DNA of 64,000 bases from Amylibacter sp. SFDW26 (lineage in GTDB: Bacteria; Pseudomonadota; Alphaproteobacteria; Rhodobacterales; Rhodobacteraceae): contig NZ_WEIC01000002.1 of NCBI RefSeq assembly GCF_009184395.1, forward strand, positions 310,001-374,000, read 5' to 3'. Both the position numbers and the translations under genes were made by a program. Under the pieces are notes generated by a model. It did no database searches. It was not told the DNA's origin and was given only the letters and a program-made list of their open reading frames with translations. Shown here one piece after another: positions 45,613-55,373 of the stretch. Position 1 is the stretch's first letter. Every line of letters starts with the position of its first letter.

Positions 45613-46017
45613 ATCTCTCGATCCGTTTTATAGAACCCTATAATATATAATATATATAGAAAGGTAGTTGTTTGATGTAGGGACACTGGAACGCAGGGAT
45701 AAAATTAATATCCACTGGAAATATAAATCAAGTATTACAAAGATAAATTATACAGCATTCAATTTTAATGTTTAATATCAATGGTTTATAAAAATAAAGC
45801 TTGTGGAAAACATGAGGATAGATAATTTATACACATAATCCACACCATAGATTGGGAAGTTATAGGTTGTGGGTAAAAAATTGGAGAACGGGTTTAAAAT
45901 ATCAGGTTTTCCCGAAATCTTAAAAAACTGTGAATTCTATTAACTTCTCGCGATTTTAATGTACAAGTTATGCACAGCCCTTAGGGATATTTCTGCACAA
46001 GCTTTTAAGGATGATGT
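45613..46017. other. oriC: Putative chromosomal origin of replication (oriC)
   Basis: This 405-bp gap, the only gene-free stretch over 300 bases, has several DnaA-type boxes (consensus TTATNCACA). Exact matches are TTATACACA at 45827-45835 and TTATGCACA at 45968-45976. One-mismatch copies are at 45836-45844 (TAATCCACA), 45991-45999 (TTCTGCACA), and on the minus strand at 45802-45810 (TTTTCCACA) and 45868-45876 (TTACCCACA). An alternating A/T run at 45639-45658 and A/T-rich DNA at 45760-45800 could unwind. Genes point away on both sides, with hemJ to the left and maf to the right, and parAB/parS lie within 8 kb. The function is inference from position and boxes. Confidence 0.75.
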
Positions 46018-46614
46018 GTGACCTCTGTAATACTGGCATCAGGATCTGAAATCCGCGCGAACCTTTTGAAAAATGCAGGTGTAACTTTCGATGTGCAGAT
46101 TGCCCGCATTGATGAAGCGGCAATTATTGCGTCTTTATGGCAAGAGAATGCGAAACCACACGACGTGGTGGATACGCTTGCGGAATACAAAGCGGCACGG
46201 GTTGCAGCAAAACATCCAGAAAGCTTGGTGATTGGTTGCGATCAAATTTTGGTTTGCGACAAACTGATTTATGAAAAAATTGATAGTTTGGATGCAGCCC
46301 GCGAAAAACTGATGTCATTGCGCGGCAAGGCCCATCAATTGATGTCTGCCGTAGTGATTTTCGAAGATGGTAAACCTGTTTGGCGCCAAATCGGACGCGC
46401 ACAACTTATCATGCGTGATTTTTCTGACGAATATCTGGATGGGTATTTAGATCGAAACGGCGAAAACATTCTTAGCTCTGTTGGGTGTTATAAATTAGAG
46501 GAAGAGGGCGCGCAGCTGTTCACCCGCATCCAAGGGGATTACTTCACAATTCTTGGAATACCGTTATTAGAAGTCCTAGGATTTTTACGCACACGCGGAG
46601 TATTGGATAACTGA
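46018..46614 (+). CDS. Maf family nucleotide pyrophosphatase
   Basis: Maf proteins hydrolyse non-canonical or modified nucleoside triphosphates. The 198-residue product starts at GTG 46018, directly after the putative origin. It shows the family pattern VILASGSEIRANLLKNAGV (SxxR motif), LVIGCDQILVCD (catalytic Asp) and LRGKAHQLMSAVVIFEDG. Members near alphaproteobacterial origins precede aroE, as here, where the TGA and the aroE ATG share one base. The exact substrate is not determinable. Confidence 0.92.
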   Translation: MTSVILASGSEIRANLLKNAGVTFDVQIARIDEAAIIASLWQENAKPHDVVDTLAEYKAARVAAKHPESLVIGCDQILVCDKLIYEKIDSLDAAREKLMSLRGKAHQLMSAVVIFEDGKPVWRQIGRAQLIMRDFSDEYLDGYLDRNGENILSSVGCYKLEEEGAQLFTRIQGDYFTILGIPLLEVLGFLRTRGVLDN

Positions 46615-47444
46615 TGGGCGAGACATTTAAAAAAGCGGGTGTGGTTGGTTGGCCGATTGAACAAAGCAAGTCGCCGATCATTCATGGGCATTGGCTGGAA
46701 CAGAACGGTATTTCAGGCAGCTATGAAAAAATCGCAATTGAACCTGCGAATTTTGAAAAAGATATTCAAAGCCTGATCGCTGATGGCTACCGCGGGTGTA
46801 ATGTGACGATCCCGCATAAAGAGGCGGCTTTGGCGATGGCAGATGTGGTATCCGATCGCGCGAAAGCAATTGGCGCATCGAACACTTTGGTTTTCAAAGA
46901 CGATAAAATTCATGCGGACAACACAGACGGCGTTGGGTTTATCAGCAATCTGAAACAGCTGGCCCCAAAATGGGATGCCAAGCTTGGCCCCGCATTGGTA
47001 TTGGGCGCAGGCGGCGCTGCGCGTGCGATTATCTATTCTTTGCTACAAGAGGGCGCGCCATCTGTGGTGATTGCTAACAGAACACAAGCCAAGGCACAGA
47101 CACTTGCAGATTTCTTTGGTGATCATGTGACCGCGATTACAATGGATGATGTTGGTAATGTTTTGGCCGACACTCAGACATTGGTGAACACCACATCGCT
47201 TGGAATGGTGGGGCAGCCCGATTTGGTGTTGGATATTTCAGCATTGCCAAAAACAGCGTTGGTCACAGATATTGTTTATAACCCGCTTGAAACGGATTTA
47301 CTGAAACAGGCCAAATCACTTGGGCTTATGACTGTAGATGGGATTGGCATGTTATTACACCAAGCCGTTCCGGGGTTTGAGGCATGGTTTGGCACGCGCC
47401 CAACAGTGGATGATGTTTTGCGTGAAAAGGTACTATCAGCATGA
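46614..47444 (+). CDS. aroE: Shikimate dehydrogenase
   Basis: AroE reduces 3-dehydroshikimate to shikimate with NADPH in aromatic amino acid synthesis. The 276-residue product has the substrate site (GWPIEQSKSPIIHGHWLEQNG), the catalytic lysine in NVTIPHKEAAL (about residue 70), the aspartate in ADNTDGVGF, and the NADP fold ALVLGAGGAARAIIYSL with NRT. It is tightly packed between maf and coaE (overlaps of 1 and 4 bases). Confidence 0.97.
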   Translation: MGETFKKAGVVGWPIEQSKSPIIHGHWLEQNGISGSYEKIAIEPANFEKDIQSLIADGYRGCNVTIPHKEAALAMADVVSDRAKAIGASNTLVFKDDKIHADNTDGVGFISNLKQLAPKWDAKLGPALVLGAGGAARAIIYSLLQEGAPSVVIANRTQAKAQTLADFFGDHVTAITMDDVGNVLADTQTLVNTTSLGMVGQPDLVLDISALPKTALVTDIVYNPLETDLLKQAKSLGLMTVDGIGMLLHQAVPGFEAWFGTRPTVDDVLREKVLSA

Positions 47445-48049
47445 GCGATCTATATGTTCTTGGCCTGACAGGTTCTATTGGGATGGGAAAATCTACAACG
47501 GCAGAAATGTTCCGCGATGCGGGCATTGCGGTTTGGGATGCAGATGCAGCCGTTCATGAGCTTTATACAGATCACACTGAAACTATTGAACAGATCGCAG
47601 AGCTTGCCCCTATTGCAGTAACAGCAGATGGTGTGAACCGTGATGTTTTACGCGATCTTTTGCAGGCGGACAAAACCCTATTCCCACAATTGGAAAAAAT
47701 CGTACATCCCGCTATTCGTATGCACCGCCAAGCCTTTGTGGATGCGTGCAAACAGCATGGTTTGAAATTGGCAGTGGTAGATATCCCGTTGTTGTATGAA
47801 ACAGGTGCACAAGAATGGTTGGATGGTGTTTTGGTGGTTTCGGTTGATTCTGACACACAGCGCAAAAGGGTTATGGCGCGCAAAGGTATGACCGAAGAGG
47901 TTTTCAAAATGATATCTAGCAAACAATTGCCCGATGCCGAAAAACGCGAACGCGCAGATTTTATCATTGAAACGAAAACACTGGATCAAACACGTGCAGA
48001 TGTTCATACTCTGATTAAACAATTAATCGGTGAGCTGCCAAATGCGTGA
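47441..48049 (+). CDS. coaE: Dephospho-CoA kinase
   Basis: CoaE phosphorylates dephospho-CoA, the last step of coenzyme A synthesis. The 202-residue product opens LGLTGSIGMGKSTTAEMFRDAG with the P-loop at about residues 9-16, then VWDADAAVHELY and VVDIPLLYETG, all family signatures. Its start overlaps aroE by 4 bases; its last codons overlap the start of dnaQ. Confidence 0.97.
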   Translation: MSDLYVLGLTGSIGMGKSTTAEMFRDAGIAVWDADAAVHELYTDHTETIEQIAELAPIAVTADGVNRDVLRDLLQADKTLFPQLEKIVHPAIRMHRQAFVDACKQHGLKLAVVDIPLLYETGAQEWLDGVLVVSVDSDTQRKRVMARKGMTEEVFKMISSKQLPDAEKRERADFIIETKTLDQTRADVHTLIKQLIGELPNA

Positions 48050-48740
48050 AATCGTCTGGGATACAGAAACAACGGGGTTTGATCCACAAAGCGGTGACCG
48101 TTTGGTGGAAATTGGGGCGGTTGAGCTGCTGAATCACATGCCAACAGGCAAGGTTTACCACCAATACATCAATCCAGAACGTTCTATGCCAGCCGAAGCT
48201 TTTGCCGTTCACGGTTTGGGTGATGAATTTTTGGCGGATAAGCCACTGTTCAAATCTATCGCACAAGACTTCCTTGATTTTATTGGTGACGCAAAGATCG
48301 TGGCGCATAACGCGAAATTCGATATGCGATTTATCAATGCAGAACTGCAATGGGTTGGCATTGACCCAATCCCAATGACGCAATCTGTGGACACGTTGGA
48401 AATTGCACGTAAGAAATTCCCAGGTGCGCAAAATTCATTGGATGCCCTATGTCGCCGTTTTGGTATTGATAATTCTGCCCGCGAAAAACACGGCGCTTTG
48501 CTCGATTCAGAGATTTTGGCAGAGGTGTATTTAGAATTGGTGGGCGGACGCCAACCAGACTTTGCATTAAGTGTTGTTGCGGGTCGGGATGTATCGGGTC
48601 AAAAATCTGCGGGTGGATCAGCGGCAGTGGTGCCGCGCTCAAACCCATTGCCTTCAAAACTGACGGCAGAAGAAGCCAAAGCGCATCAAGAGTTCATTGA
48701 TAAACTCGGATCAGATGCGCTTTGGAATAAACTTAGTTAG
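48042..48740 (+). CDS. dnaQ: DNA polymerase III epsilon subunit
   Basis: DnaQ is the proofreading 3'-5' exonuclease of the replicative polymerase. I start it at ATG 48042 (MREIVWDTETTGFDP), overlapping the coaE end by 8 bases; the frame is open a few codons earlier. The 232-residue product has Exo I DTETTG, Exo II HNAKFDMRFI and the Exo III epsilon-type HGALLDSEILAEVY. The C-terminal region is the expected polymerase-binding tail. It is convergent with secB with an 8-base overlap. Confidence 0.95.
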   Translation: MREIVWDTETTGFDPQSGDRLVEIGAVELLNHMPTGKVYHQYINPERSMPAEAFAVHGLGDEFLADKPLFKSIAQDFLDFIGDAKIVAHNAKFDMRFINAELQWVGIDPIPMTQSVDTLEIARKKFPGAQNSLDALCRRFGIDNSAREKHGALLDSEILAEVYLELVGGRQPDFALSVVAGRDVSGQKSAGGSAAVVPRSNPLPSKLTAEEAKAHQEFIDKLGSDALWNKLS

Positions 48741-49218
48741 CAGGCTCTGTTTGTTCTGCTGCCATGCGGGCCAATTCGGCGCGGTAAAGCTGAACGAAAT
48801 CGATATTATCAACGTTCAATGGTGGGAAACCACCGTCTGCTGTCACGTCACGTACGATACGACGTACAAATGGGAACAACATGCGTGGGCATTCGATCAT
48901 TAGGAATGGGTGCAGTTGATCTTCTGGAACATTTTCAATGCGGAAAATACCAGCGTAATCAATTTCCAGAAGAAAAATTGTATCTTCGCCATTCACTGCA
49001 GAAATTGTTAGTTTCTGGATAACTTCGTATTGTGTTTCGTTGCCTTTACGCGCATCCAAGTTCACCTGAACACTGATGTCTGGCTGAGCTGATAAATTGC
49101 TGCTTTTTTGTGCGGCTACGTTTTCAAACGATAGATCGCGGATATATTGGTTAACGATTTGCATACGCGGAGCTTGTTGCTCTTCGCTTGCTGCCGCTGC
49201 TTTTTCTTCTTCAGCCAT
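48733..49218 (-). CDS. secB: Protein-export chaperone SecB
   Basis: SecB holds precursor proteins unfolded and passes them to SecA. The 161-residue product has an Ala/Glu-rich N terminus, then MQIVNQYIRDLSFEN, VFLLEIDYAGIF-like (read IFLLEIDYAGIFRIENV) and CPRMLFPFVRRIVRDVTADGGFPPLNVDNIDFVQLY, split here as CPRMLFPFVRRIVRD and GGFPPLNVDNIDF. These are the conserved SecB core. It is convergent with dnaQ and 78 bases from the fxsA-like gene upstream on the same strand. Confidence 0.96.
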   Translation of the reverse strand: MAEEEKAAAASEEQQAPRMQIVNQYIRDLSFENVAAQKSSNLSAQPDISVQVNLDARKGNETQYEVIQKLTISAVNGEDTIFLLEIDYAGIFRIENVPEDQLHPFLMIECPRMLFPFVRRIVRDVTADGGFPPLNVDNIDFVQLYRAELARMAAEQTEPAN

Positions 49219-49296
49219 TTCTAATGCTCCGTAATAGAATTCCGAAACTTCCTAGCAGCATTAATGATACCATACAACGCGTTTTAAGGGTTTATC

Positions 49297-49782
49297 TTAA
49301 TGCTTGGTCCAACCAGAATCACCAGGATCAACATCGTCATCCTCAACAACCGTATAATCAGCATCAACAACATCAGAATCAGCAGGTTTGTGTTGCTGAG
49401 GGTGACCTTGGTTCATCACAACGAAATTTCCACCACTGAACATTTTCGTTGCACCCCATTTGATCAAAGCGGATCGTATTTGCGGGATTAGCAGGGCAAA
49501 ACCAATACCATCAGTGAAAAACCCGGGTGTCAGAAGCAAAACACCTGAAACAAGGATCAGCGCGCCATGCACCATTGGATCCACAGGATTTTCGCCTGTT
49601 TGCATCGTAGATTGCAAACGTGCCATTGTTGACATACCTTGGGTACGCAACATCGTTGTGCCGATAAATGCGGTTAATATCACGATTGCCAGTGTCGGCC
49701 ACAGGCCCAAAAACCCACCAACCTGTATAAACAGGGCGATTTCGATGATTGGAATCAGAATAAAGATCAAAAGTAGCGGCAT
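49297..49782 (-). CDS. fxsA: FxsA family membrane protein
   Basis: FxsA-like proteins are small inner membrane proteins; the E. coli member was named for suppressing F-exclusion of phage T7. The 161-residue product has membrane segments at about residues 2-20, 25-42 and 73-98, with the conserved starts LLLIFILIPIIEIALFIQVG and GLWPTLAIVILTAFIGTTMLR, and PMVHGALILVSGVLLLTPGFFTD in the middle, cited in parts. An acidic tail rich in Asp and Val follows. The normal cellular role is not known. It is divergent from the Tim44-like gene. Confidence 0.88.
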   Translation of the reverse strand: MPLLLIFILIPIIEIALFIQVGGFLGLWPTLAIVILTAFIGTTMLRTQGMSTMARLQSTMQTGENPVDPMVHGALILVSGVLLLTPGFFTDGIGFALLIPQIRSALIKWGATKMFSGGNFVVMNQGHPQQHKPADSDVVDADYTVVEDDDVDPGDSGWTKH

Positions 49783-49900
49783 ATTTTCCCTTTCGGCATA
49801 CTCACTATATAGTTGGTGGACTTGACGTATCCAAGAACATAAATATGTGTAAGTCTGAAGATTGCTAGTGATCTACCCGAATATCTTGAAAGAGAGCCTT

Positions 49901-50557
49901 ATGAACCCAGCTGTTATCCAACTCCTCGTACTTGCAGCAATTGCTGTATTCTTGTTCTTACGTTTGAAAAACGTATTGGGCACACGCGATGGTTTTGAGC
50001 CTAAAATCGATGCGTCCGCCAAACCTGCCACAAACAAAAAGTCTTTTGAGGTGATCGAGGGCGGATTGGATCCAGATATTACAGACCACGTTGAAATGGA
50101 CAGCGATGCAGGTCAGGCATTTGTGAAAATGAAAGCATCTGAACCTGATTTTACATTGGAAGAATTCCAAGGTGGTGCACGCCAAGCCTATGAAATGATC
50201 CTTATGGCATTTGAGGGTGATGACTTAGAAACACTTGAGCAGTTCCTATCAGCCGATGTTTACGAAAGTTTTGCCTCTGTAATCGCATCACGCCAAGAGG
50301 CGGGTTATAAAGTGAATGCAAACTTTATTGGTATACGCGAAATGAAAATCATGGATGGTGTATTTGACACAAGCACAGACGAGGGTGAAATCACTATGAA
50401 ATTCGTCGCCGAATTGGTCAGCTTTGTCGAAGATGAAAAAGGCAAAGTGGTCGAAGGTAATCGTGACGTGATCAAGCGCCAAACAGATGTTTGGACTTTC
50501 GCCAAAACTTTCGGTAATGACGATCCAAATTGGGAACTTGTTGCAACGGGTGAATAA
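49901..50557 (+). CDS. Tim44/TimA-like domain membrane protein
   Basis: A 218-residue protein with one N-terminal membrane helix (MNPAVIQLLVLAAIAVFLF) and a soluble C-terminal Tim44-like domain (GGARQAYEMILMAFEGDDLETLEQFLSADV and IKRQTDVWTFAKTFGNDDPNWELVATGE, cited in parts). I start it at ATG 49901 behind GAGAG; the longer frame lacks a good site. Alphaproteobacterial relatives (TimA) resemble mitochondrial Tim44 and are thought to act at the inner membrane, but a role here is inference. It precedes smr by 5 bases. Confidence 0.88.
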   Translation: MNPAVIQLLVLAAIAVFLFLRLKNVLGTRDGFEPKIDASAKPATNKKSFEVIEGGLDPDITDHVEMDSDAGQAFVKMKASEPDFTLEEFQGGARQAYEMILMAFEGDDLETLEQFLSADVYESFASVIASRQEAGYKVNANFIGIREMKIMDGVFDTSTDEGEITMKFVAELVSFVEDEKGKVVEGNRDVIKRQTDVWTFAKTFGNDDPNWELVATGE

Positions 50558-50562
50558 ATCAC

Positions 50563-51135
50563 ATGTCAGCCAAAAAACTTTCGGACGAAGACAAAGCGCT
50601 GTGGCGCAGTGTCGCCGAAAGGGTTGATCCAATCCGCGAAGCCTATGATTTCGCGCCATCCGTAAAAGCAAAGCTAAAGACAGAAACGTCTAAGCCAAAG
50701 CGCGACCCAATCAAACAATTCCGCATTGGCGAAAAGCCAAAGCAACCTTGGTCGCCGCCAAGCGGATCGCGCACACCCAAAGATGTAACGCCGCATATGG
50801 ATAAGAAAAACTTTCAACGTTTGGTGCGGGGAAAGCTGGAAATCGATGGCAAACTTGACCTACATGGCATGACGCAAGAGCAGGCAAAGATTGCATTGCG
50901 ATCAAAGATTTTACAGGCGCACAGCTCTGGTAAACGGTTGATTTTAGTGGTGACTGGCAAGGGCAAACACCGTGTTGATGAATTCAATCGCAGTATTGTT
51001 GGTGTGCTTCGCCAAAACGTGCCGCAGTGGTTGCGACAACTCCCCCTTTCTTCTGTTGTATTGGAAGTGACACAAGCCCAACAACGGCATGGTGGCGATG
51101 GGGCTTTTTACGTTTATTTGCGCAGGAACCGCTGA
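50563..51135 (+). CDS. Smr domain-containing protein
   Basis: A 190-residue protein. The N-terminal part is basic and low in complexity; residues from about 100 form the Smr domain with LDLHGMTQEQAKIAL (the LDxH motif) and LILVVTGKGKHRVDE (TGxG). The domain has nicking-endonuclease activity in some MutS2 proteins; stand-alone members such as YdaA-like proteins have no settled function. It overlaps the convergent MFS gene by 22 bases and follows the Tim44-like gene closely. Confidence 0.9.
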   Translation: MSAKKLSDEDKALWRSVAERVDPIREAYDFAPSVKAKLKTETSKPKRDPIKQFRIGEKPKQPWSPPSGSRTPKDVTPHMDKKNFQRLVRGKLEIDGKLDLHGMTQEQAKIALRSKILQAHSSGKRLILVVTGKGKHRVDEFNRSIVGVLRQNVPQWLRQLPLSSVVLEVTQAQQRHGGDGAFYVYLRRNR

Positions 51136-52322
51136 ACCGCATAATAGGTTAATCCACTGATCGCCATGATATAGACTGCGTATCCAATCATCTGATCTGG
51201 GAAACTATACCCAATATCAATCAATTGCCCAGTCAGCGCTGGGCCTATTGCGGAACCGATCACCATAAAGGCAGCGGTTAATGCTTTAATGGATCCCACG
51301 TGCTTGGTTCCATATACCTCTGACCAAAAGGCAACAGATACCGTACTGTAGCCGCCCTGCATGATTGCCATGAAAAGCAAACCGATCAGACCTGCAAGCA
51401 AACTGTTGAAGATGGCGAATATAACAAATCCTATAGCAAGTGGTGTTAACAGATACGGCATCAACCGAATGCTGCCCCATCGGTCAATTGCCCACCCAAA
51501 GATCAGGGATGTAACAACTGCCATAGCTGTGTAAGCAGGGAAAAGTGCTACGAATTCAGAGTGTGTCCAACCTTTGACCTCTGCCATATGTACCTGTTGG
51601 AAAAACACTGCAGTGATGAACGTGCTGGGCGCCATCGCCATGGGAACCAACAGCCAGAACAACGGATGTTTAATCGCCTGCATACGTGTCCAATGAAACC
51701 CACCCATTCCAACCGCCTGTGTACTTTGCGCAATGGATTGCGGCGTGCGTTCGGTTTTCAACAGTGCCCGCAGCAGAACGATGAAGGCCAATGATAAAAC
51801 GGCGGCGGCAATCCAAATCGCCTGCCACGGGATGATCGCAATTAGGATCACTACGACCAATGGCAAGAATGCCTCGCCGATGGAGAACCCTAATGATGCA
51901 ATCGCCACAGCCTTACCGCGGGTTTGCGTGTACCACCGTGCCATCGATACCATGGCAATGTGAAACATCATGCCTTGCCCGCATAACCGCAGACCAAAGA
52001 TGACAACAGGCAACAACCAGACGCTGTTGTTAAATGCCATCGCTATGCAAAACACAGACATCATTGCCAAAAGCACTGTCACCAATACACGTGCCCGAAA
52101 TTGATCGGCGAGCCCACCTGCCCAGATCATCGTCAGGCCAGAAGCGGTTGTGCCAATGGCATAAAGCGACCCCCATTCACCGTCTGTCAGCGTATAGGTT
52201 TCCATGATTTGTTTTGCGAAAATGGAAATGAAAAAGGTTTGCCCGAAACACGTGGCAAAAGTCATAACACCACCAGCGAACAGCCAACGTGAATTGTTGC
52301 GTATGAAATTTAGAATGGACAT
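51114..52322 (-). CDS. Major facilitator superfamily transporter
   Basis: A protein of about 402 residues with twelve predicted membrane segments in two halves. The loop between segments 2 and 3 has GGLADQFRARVLVTV, the MFS signature position, and the second half has FGWAIDRWGSIRLMPYL. Start chosen at ATG 52322, with AAGAG upstream; a GTG three codons earlier is also in frame. Such carriers use ion gradients to move small molecules; the solute is not evident. It is divergent from the glycine-zipper lipoprotein. Confidence 0.88.
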   Translation of the reverse strand: MSILNFIRNNSRWLFAGGVMTFATCFGQTFFISIFAKQIMETYTLTDGEWGSLYAIGTTASGLTMIWAGGLADQFRARVLVTVLLAMMSVFCIAMAFNNSVWLLPVVIFGLRLCGQGMMFHIAMVSMARWYTQTRGKAVAIASLGFSIGEAFLPLVVVILIAIIPWQAIWIAAAVLSLAFIVLLRALLKTERTPQSIAQSTQAVGMGGFHWTRMQAIKHPLFWLLVPMAMAPSTFITAVFFQQVHMAEVKGWTHSEFVALFPAYTAMAVVTSLIFGWAIDRWGSIRLMPYLLTPLAIGFVIFAIFNSLLAGLIGLLFMAIMQGGYSTVSVAFWSEVYGTKHVGSIKALTAAFMVIGSAIGPALTGQLIDIGYSFPDQMIGYAVYIMAISGLTYYAVQRFLRK

Positions 52323-52484
52323 ATTGGGCACTCTTACTGTTTTGATGTACTGTGTAAATATGCGGTTTAAGCGGCGATCACGTATTCACAAGGTAAATCA
52401 AACACCCGTGTCCTGCCCTAGTAATATGTATTTTCAATATTAAGTCATAACCAGTAAAATAACGAATATGGATGGATCAGAGTT

Positions 52485-52952
52485 ATGATTAATATGATTG
52501 GTAAGGCGTCCGCGCTTTTCTGTACGGCTGCCCTTGTGGCATGTTCGCCACCAGAGGCAAATTCAGATGTGTATACAACTGGGCAAGCGCAACAAGCAGC
52601 GCAAGTTGAAAGAGGTAAAATTATCTCTGTAAGAGATGTGGTTTTAAAAGACAGATCTGACCGCGAAAGCGAAACAATCGGTGCAACTGTTGGTGCTGTG
52701 ATTGGTGGTGTTCTTGGTAACCAAGTTGGTGGTGGCGATGGTCGCAAAGCAACAACTGTTGCGGGCGCGGGTGTTGGTGCGCTGGCAGGCAGTCAAATCG
52801 CAAAAGCGAATGCGACTGCAAAGGCACAGGAATACATTGTGAAAAAAGCAAATGGTCAAACCATTGCGATTGTTCAGCAAGGTACTGTTTATAGCGCTGG
52901 CCAGAGGATCAATATCATCACGCGTGGTGGTGTATCACGTATCAGTGGTTAA
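52485..52952 (+). CDS. Glycine-zipper 2TM lipoprotein (SlyB-like)
   Basis: A 155-residue outer-membrane lipoprotein. The signal ends in the lipobox LVAC (Cys at residue 20). Residues about 65-110 are the glycine-zipper pair (GATVGAVIGGVLGNQVGGG and AGAGVGALAGSQIA), followed by a basic, beta-rich domain (KKANGQTIAIVQQGTVYSAGQRI) like SlyB/Pcp. SlyB-type proteins stabilise the outer membrane; a specific role is not shown. A strong hairpin follows the stop. Confidence 0.88.
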   Translation: MINMIGKASALFCTAALVACSPPEANSDVYTTGQAQQAAQVERGKIISVRDVVLKDRSDRESETIGATVGAVIGGVLGNQVGGGDGRKATTVAGAGVGALAGSQIAKANATAKAQEYIVKKANGQTIAIVQQGTVYSAGQRINIITRGGVSRISG

Positions 52953-52960
52953 TATTTAGG

Positions 52961-52989
52961 TTCAGCAGTTAGGGTACCTAACTGCTGAA
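52961..52989. terminator. Bidirectional hairpin between lipoprotein and hslU
   Basis: A 13-bp perfect stem, TTCAGCAGTTAGG and CCTAACTGCTGAA, closes a three-base GTA loop in the 40-bp gap between convergent genes. Short A/T-rich flanks on both sides would support termination in either direction. Confidence 0.7.
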
Positions 52990-52992
52990 TTA

Positions 52993-54300
52993 TTAAAGCA
53001 TATAGCGTGAAACATCTGTGGCGGATGCAAATTCGCCCAGATGATCCTCAACATATTTCTTATTAATCTTAACTTTTTCGCCCGGATTATCAGGGGCGGC
53101 AAAGCTCAATTCTTCGAACACGCGTTCGATGATTGTATGCAAACGACGTGCGCCGATGTTTTCAACAGTTTGGTTCACGTCCGCCGAAATCTTAGCAATG
53201 GCTGCGATCCCGTCTTTGGTGAACTCAACATCAACCTCTTCAGTTGCCATTAATGCAGAATATTGACGTGTCAACGCGTTGTCTGTTTCAGTTAAAATGC
53301 GTACGAAGTCTTCTTCGGTTAGTGCACGCAATTCCACACGAATTGGCAAACGCCCCTGAAGCTCTGGCAGCAGATCAGATGGTTTTGCAATGTGGAATGC
53401 ACCTGATGCGATGAACAGAATATGGTCTGTTTTCACAGGGCCATGCTTTGTGGAAACGGTTGTGCCTTCGATCAATGGCAGCAAATCACGCTGCACACCT
53501 TCGCGCGAAACATCGCCACCACGTGCATCCGTACGGGCACAAACTTTGTCGATCTCATCAAGAAATACGATACCGTTTTCTTCAACCGCTTTGATCGCTT
53601 CGTTATTAACCGTTTCCTGATCAACCAGCTTATCCGCCTCTTCGTTGATCAAAACCTCGTAACTATCCGCGACTTTCATTTTGCGTTTGGTTGTGCGACC
53701 GCCCATAGCTTTGCCAAAAAGGTCGCCAAGGTTCATCATGCCCATGCCACCACCTGGCTGGCCTGGGATATCCATCATCTGCATTGGGTTGGATGTGTCA
53801 GCCACATCAACCTCGATCTCTTTATCATCTAGCAACCCATCACGCAGTTTCTTGCGGAACATCTCACGTGTTTGTTCGCGACTATCTGCACCACAAAGCG
53901 CATCGATCACACGGTTTTCAGCGGATTCATGTGCGTTGGCTTTCACCGTTTCACGCATTTCATCGCGGACCATGATAATTGCACTATCAACCAAATCACG
54001 CACGATCTGTTCGACATCGCGACCAACGTAACCCACTTCAGTGAATTTCGTTGCCTCAACTTTCAGGAATGGCGCCTTGGCCAGCTTTGCCAAACGGCGA
54101 GAGATTTCGGTTTTACCAACGCCAGTTGGACCAACCATCAGAATGTTTTTCGGATAAACTTCATCCCGAATATCATCTGCTAATTGTTTACGACGCCACC
54201 GATTGCGCAGGGCAACAGCCACAGCACGTTTGGCGTCTTTTTGACCGATGATAAAGCGGTCCAGTTCCGATACGATTTCGCGTGGGGTTAGGTCTGTCAT
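52993..54300 (-). CDS. hslU: ATP-dependent protease ATPase subunit HslU
   Basis: HslU is the AAA+ unfoldase that feeds the HslV protease. The 435-residue product has Walker [20 protein letters not shown] near residue 55, Walker [14 protein letters not shown] near residue 245, the I-domain between, and the conserved C terminus ATDVSRYML, whose tail docks into HslV. Gene order on the minus strand is hslV, a membrane gene, hslU; the hslU ATG overlaps the stop of the membrane gene by 4 bases. Confidence 0.97.
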   Translation of the reverse strand: MTDLTPREIVSELDRFIIGQKDAKRAVAVALRNRWRRKQLADDIRDEVYPKNILMVGPTGVGKTEISRRLAKLAKAPFLKVEATKFTEVGYVGRDVEQIVRDLVDSAIIMVRDEMRETVKANAHESAENRVIDALCGADSREQTREMFRKKLRDGLLDDKEIEVDVADTSNPMQMMDIPGQPGGGMGMMNLGDLFGKAMGGRTTKRKMKVADSYEVLINEEADKLVDQETVNNEAIKAVEENGIVFLDEIDKVCARTDARGGDVSREGVQRDLLPLIEGTTVSTKHGPVKTDHILFIASGAFHIAKPSDLLPELQGRLPIRVELRALTEEDFVRILTETDNALTRQYSALMATEEVDVEFTKDGIAAIAKISADVNQTVENIGARRLHTIIERVFEELSFAAPDNPGEKVKINKKYVEDHLGEFASATDVSRYML

Positions 54301-55373
54301 TTTGTTTCTTTCACAATATCATTCCAAGGCGGCAATTTATCTTTGCCCTTAAAGTTCGGTAAAGCTCGCAATGCAGCAGTGCGTAATTTTTCCCAGTTTG
54401 ACCCAAGTAAAACAAGTCCGCCACCCAAGATCAGAACCATCAATCCATAACCGCCATCCAACACGGTGGTGATTAAGGCAATCATGTAACCGATACCTGA
54501 CATCAAAAACGACCGCCTGTCGATGATCACAGCGACCAGAGCAATCAGGATAAGGAAAACAATCAACATCGCAAAGGCAGGTAAACTCCCATTGGTATAC
54601 AGCGTTAAGGCTATTGAATTTACGATGGCAGGGGCAGCTAGAATATGCAGCCAAAATCCATTCGCGGCACGACGAGTGACACGGTGCGGATCACTCATGT
54701 CAAACCACATAGCGACGATAAATGCGCAGAGACCAAGGCTGATCGTAACAAGGCTAGCAGACCATGATGTTGTTAACAGGAAAAGCTCGTCAAAGTTACC
54801 AAGGCCAATACCCCCACCTGTGGTTATACCAACTGCGAAGATAAAGACGGCAAGACCAGATAACATAAGTGAAAAGGGAATGCGGAAAAAATACCAGTAT
54901 CCAATTAAAAATAGTGCAGCAATTCCAAATGTAATAGGCAATTGAGAAGCGTCAGATTGGGACAACATTTCGAATATCGCATACCCAATTTGAATCCCGC
55001 CTTGGCCCAATAAAAGACTTAACAAGATTGATGGCCCAATCATGCGTCTTTTTAAGGTAAAGTAATATGTAAGTGCTGCTGTAATTACGATTTGGATGCC
55101 ACCATATGCCAGTAAAGATGACCCTACAGAGCTGTCATTGGTAAAAACTGAAATACCAGTGACGGCAAACCATCCTGTATAAAGAATGATTAAACCTACA
55201 ATGATAAAGACCTCATTGAAGCCTTTGAACAGCTCAAAAGGCTCATCGACATCCATCGTTGCCGTTCGATATCCACGGCGTTGATCCGCAAGCTGTGTTA
55301 AGCTGGCGGCCTGTGCTTCGGATATCAACCCTGCACCTACAGCGGCACGCAGGTCATCATTTTCAAGCGTCAT
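54297..55373 (-). CDS. Polytopic membrane protein between hslV and hslU
   Basis: A 358-residue protein. The first 40 or so residues are soluble ([21 protein letters not shown]), followed by about ten hydrophobic segments. The head and the repeated short helices resemble DUF2157-type membrane proteins, a call from memory. It starts inside the hslV coding region (ATG 55373, 11-base overlap) and its stop overlaps hslU, so it is probably co-translated with the protease. No function is known, and hslV and hslU are adjacent in most bacteria. Confidence 0.8.
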   Translation of the reverse strand: MTLENDDLRAAVGAGLISEAQAASLTQLADQRRGYRTATMDVDEPFELFKGFNEVFIIVGLIILYTGWFAVTGISVFTNDSSVGSSLLAYGGIQIVITAALTYYFTLKRRMIGPSILLSLLLGQGGIQIGYAIFEMLSQSDASQLPITFGIAALFLIGYWYFFRIPFSLMLSGLAVFIFAVGITTGGGIGLGNFDELFLLTTSWSASLVTISLGLCAFIVAMWFDMSDPHRVTRRAANGFWLHILAAPAIVNSIALTLYTNGSLPAFAMLIVFLILIALVAVIIDRRSFLMSGIGYMIALITTVLDGGYGLMVLILGGGLVLLGSNWEKLRTAALRALPNFKGKDKLPPWNDIVKETK

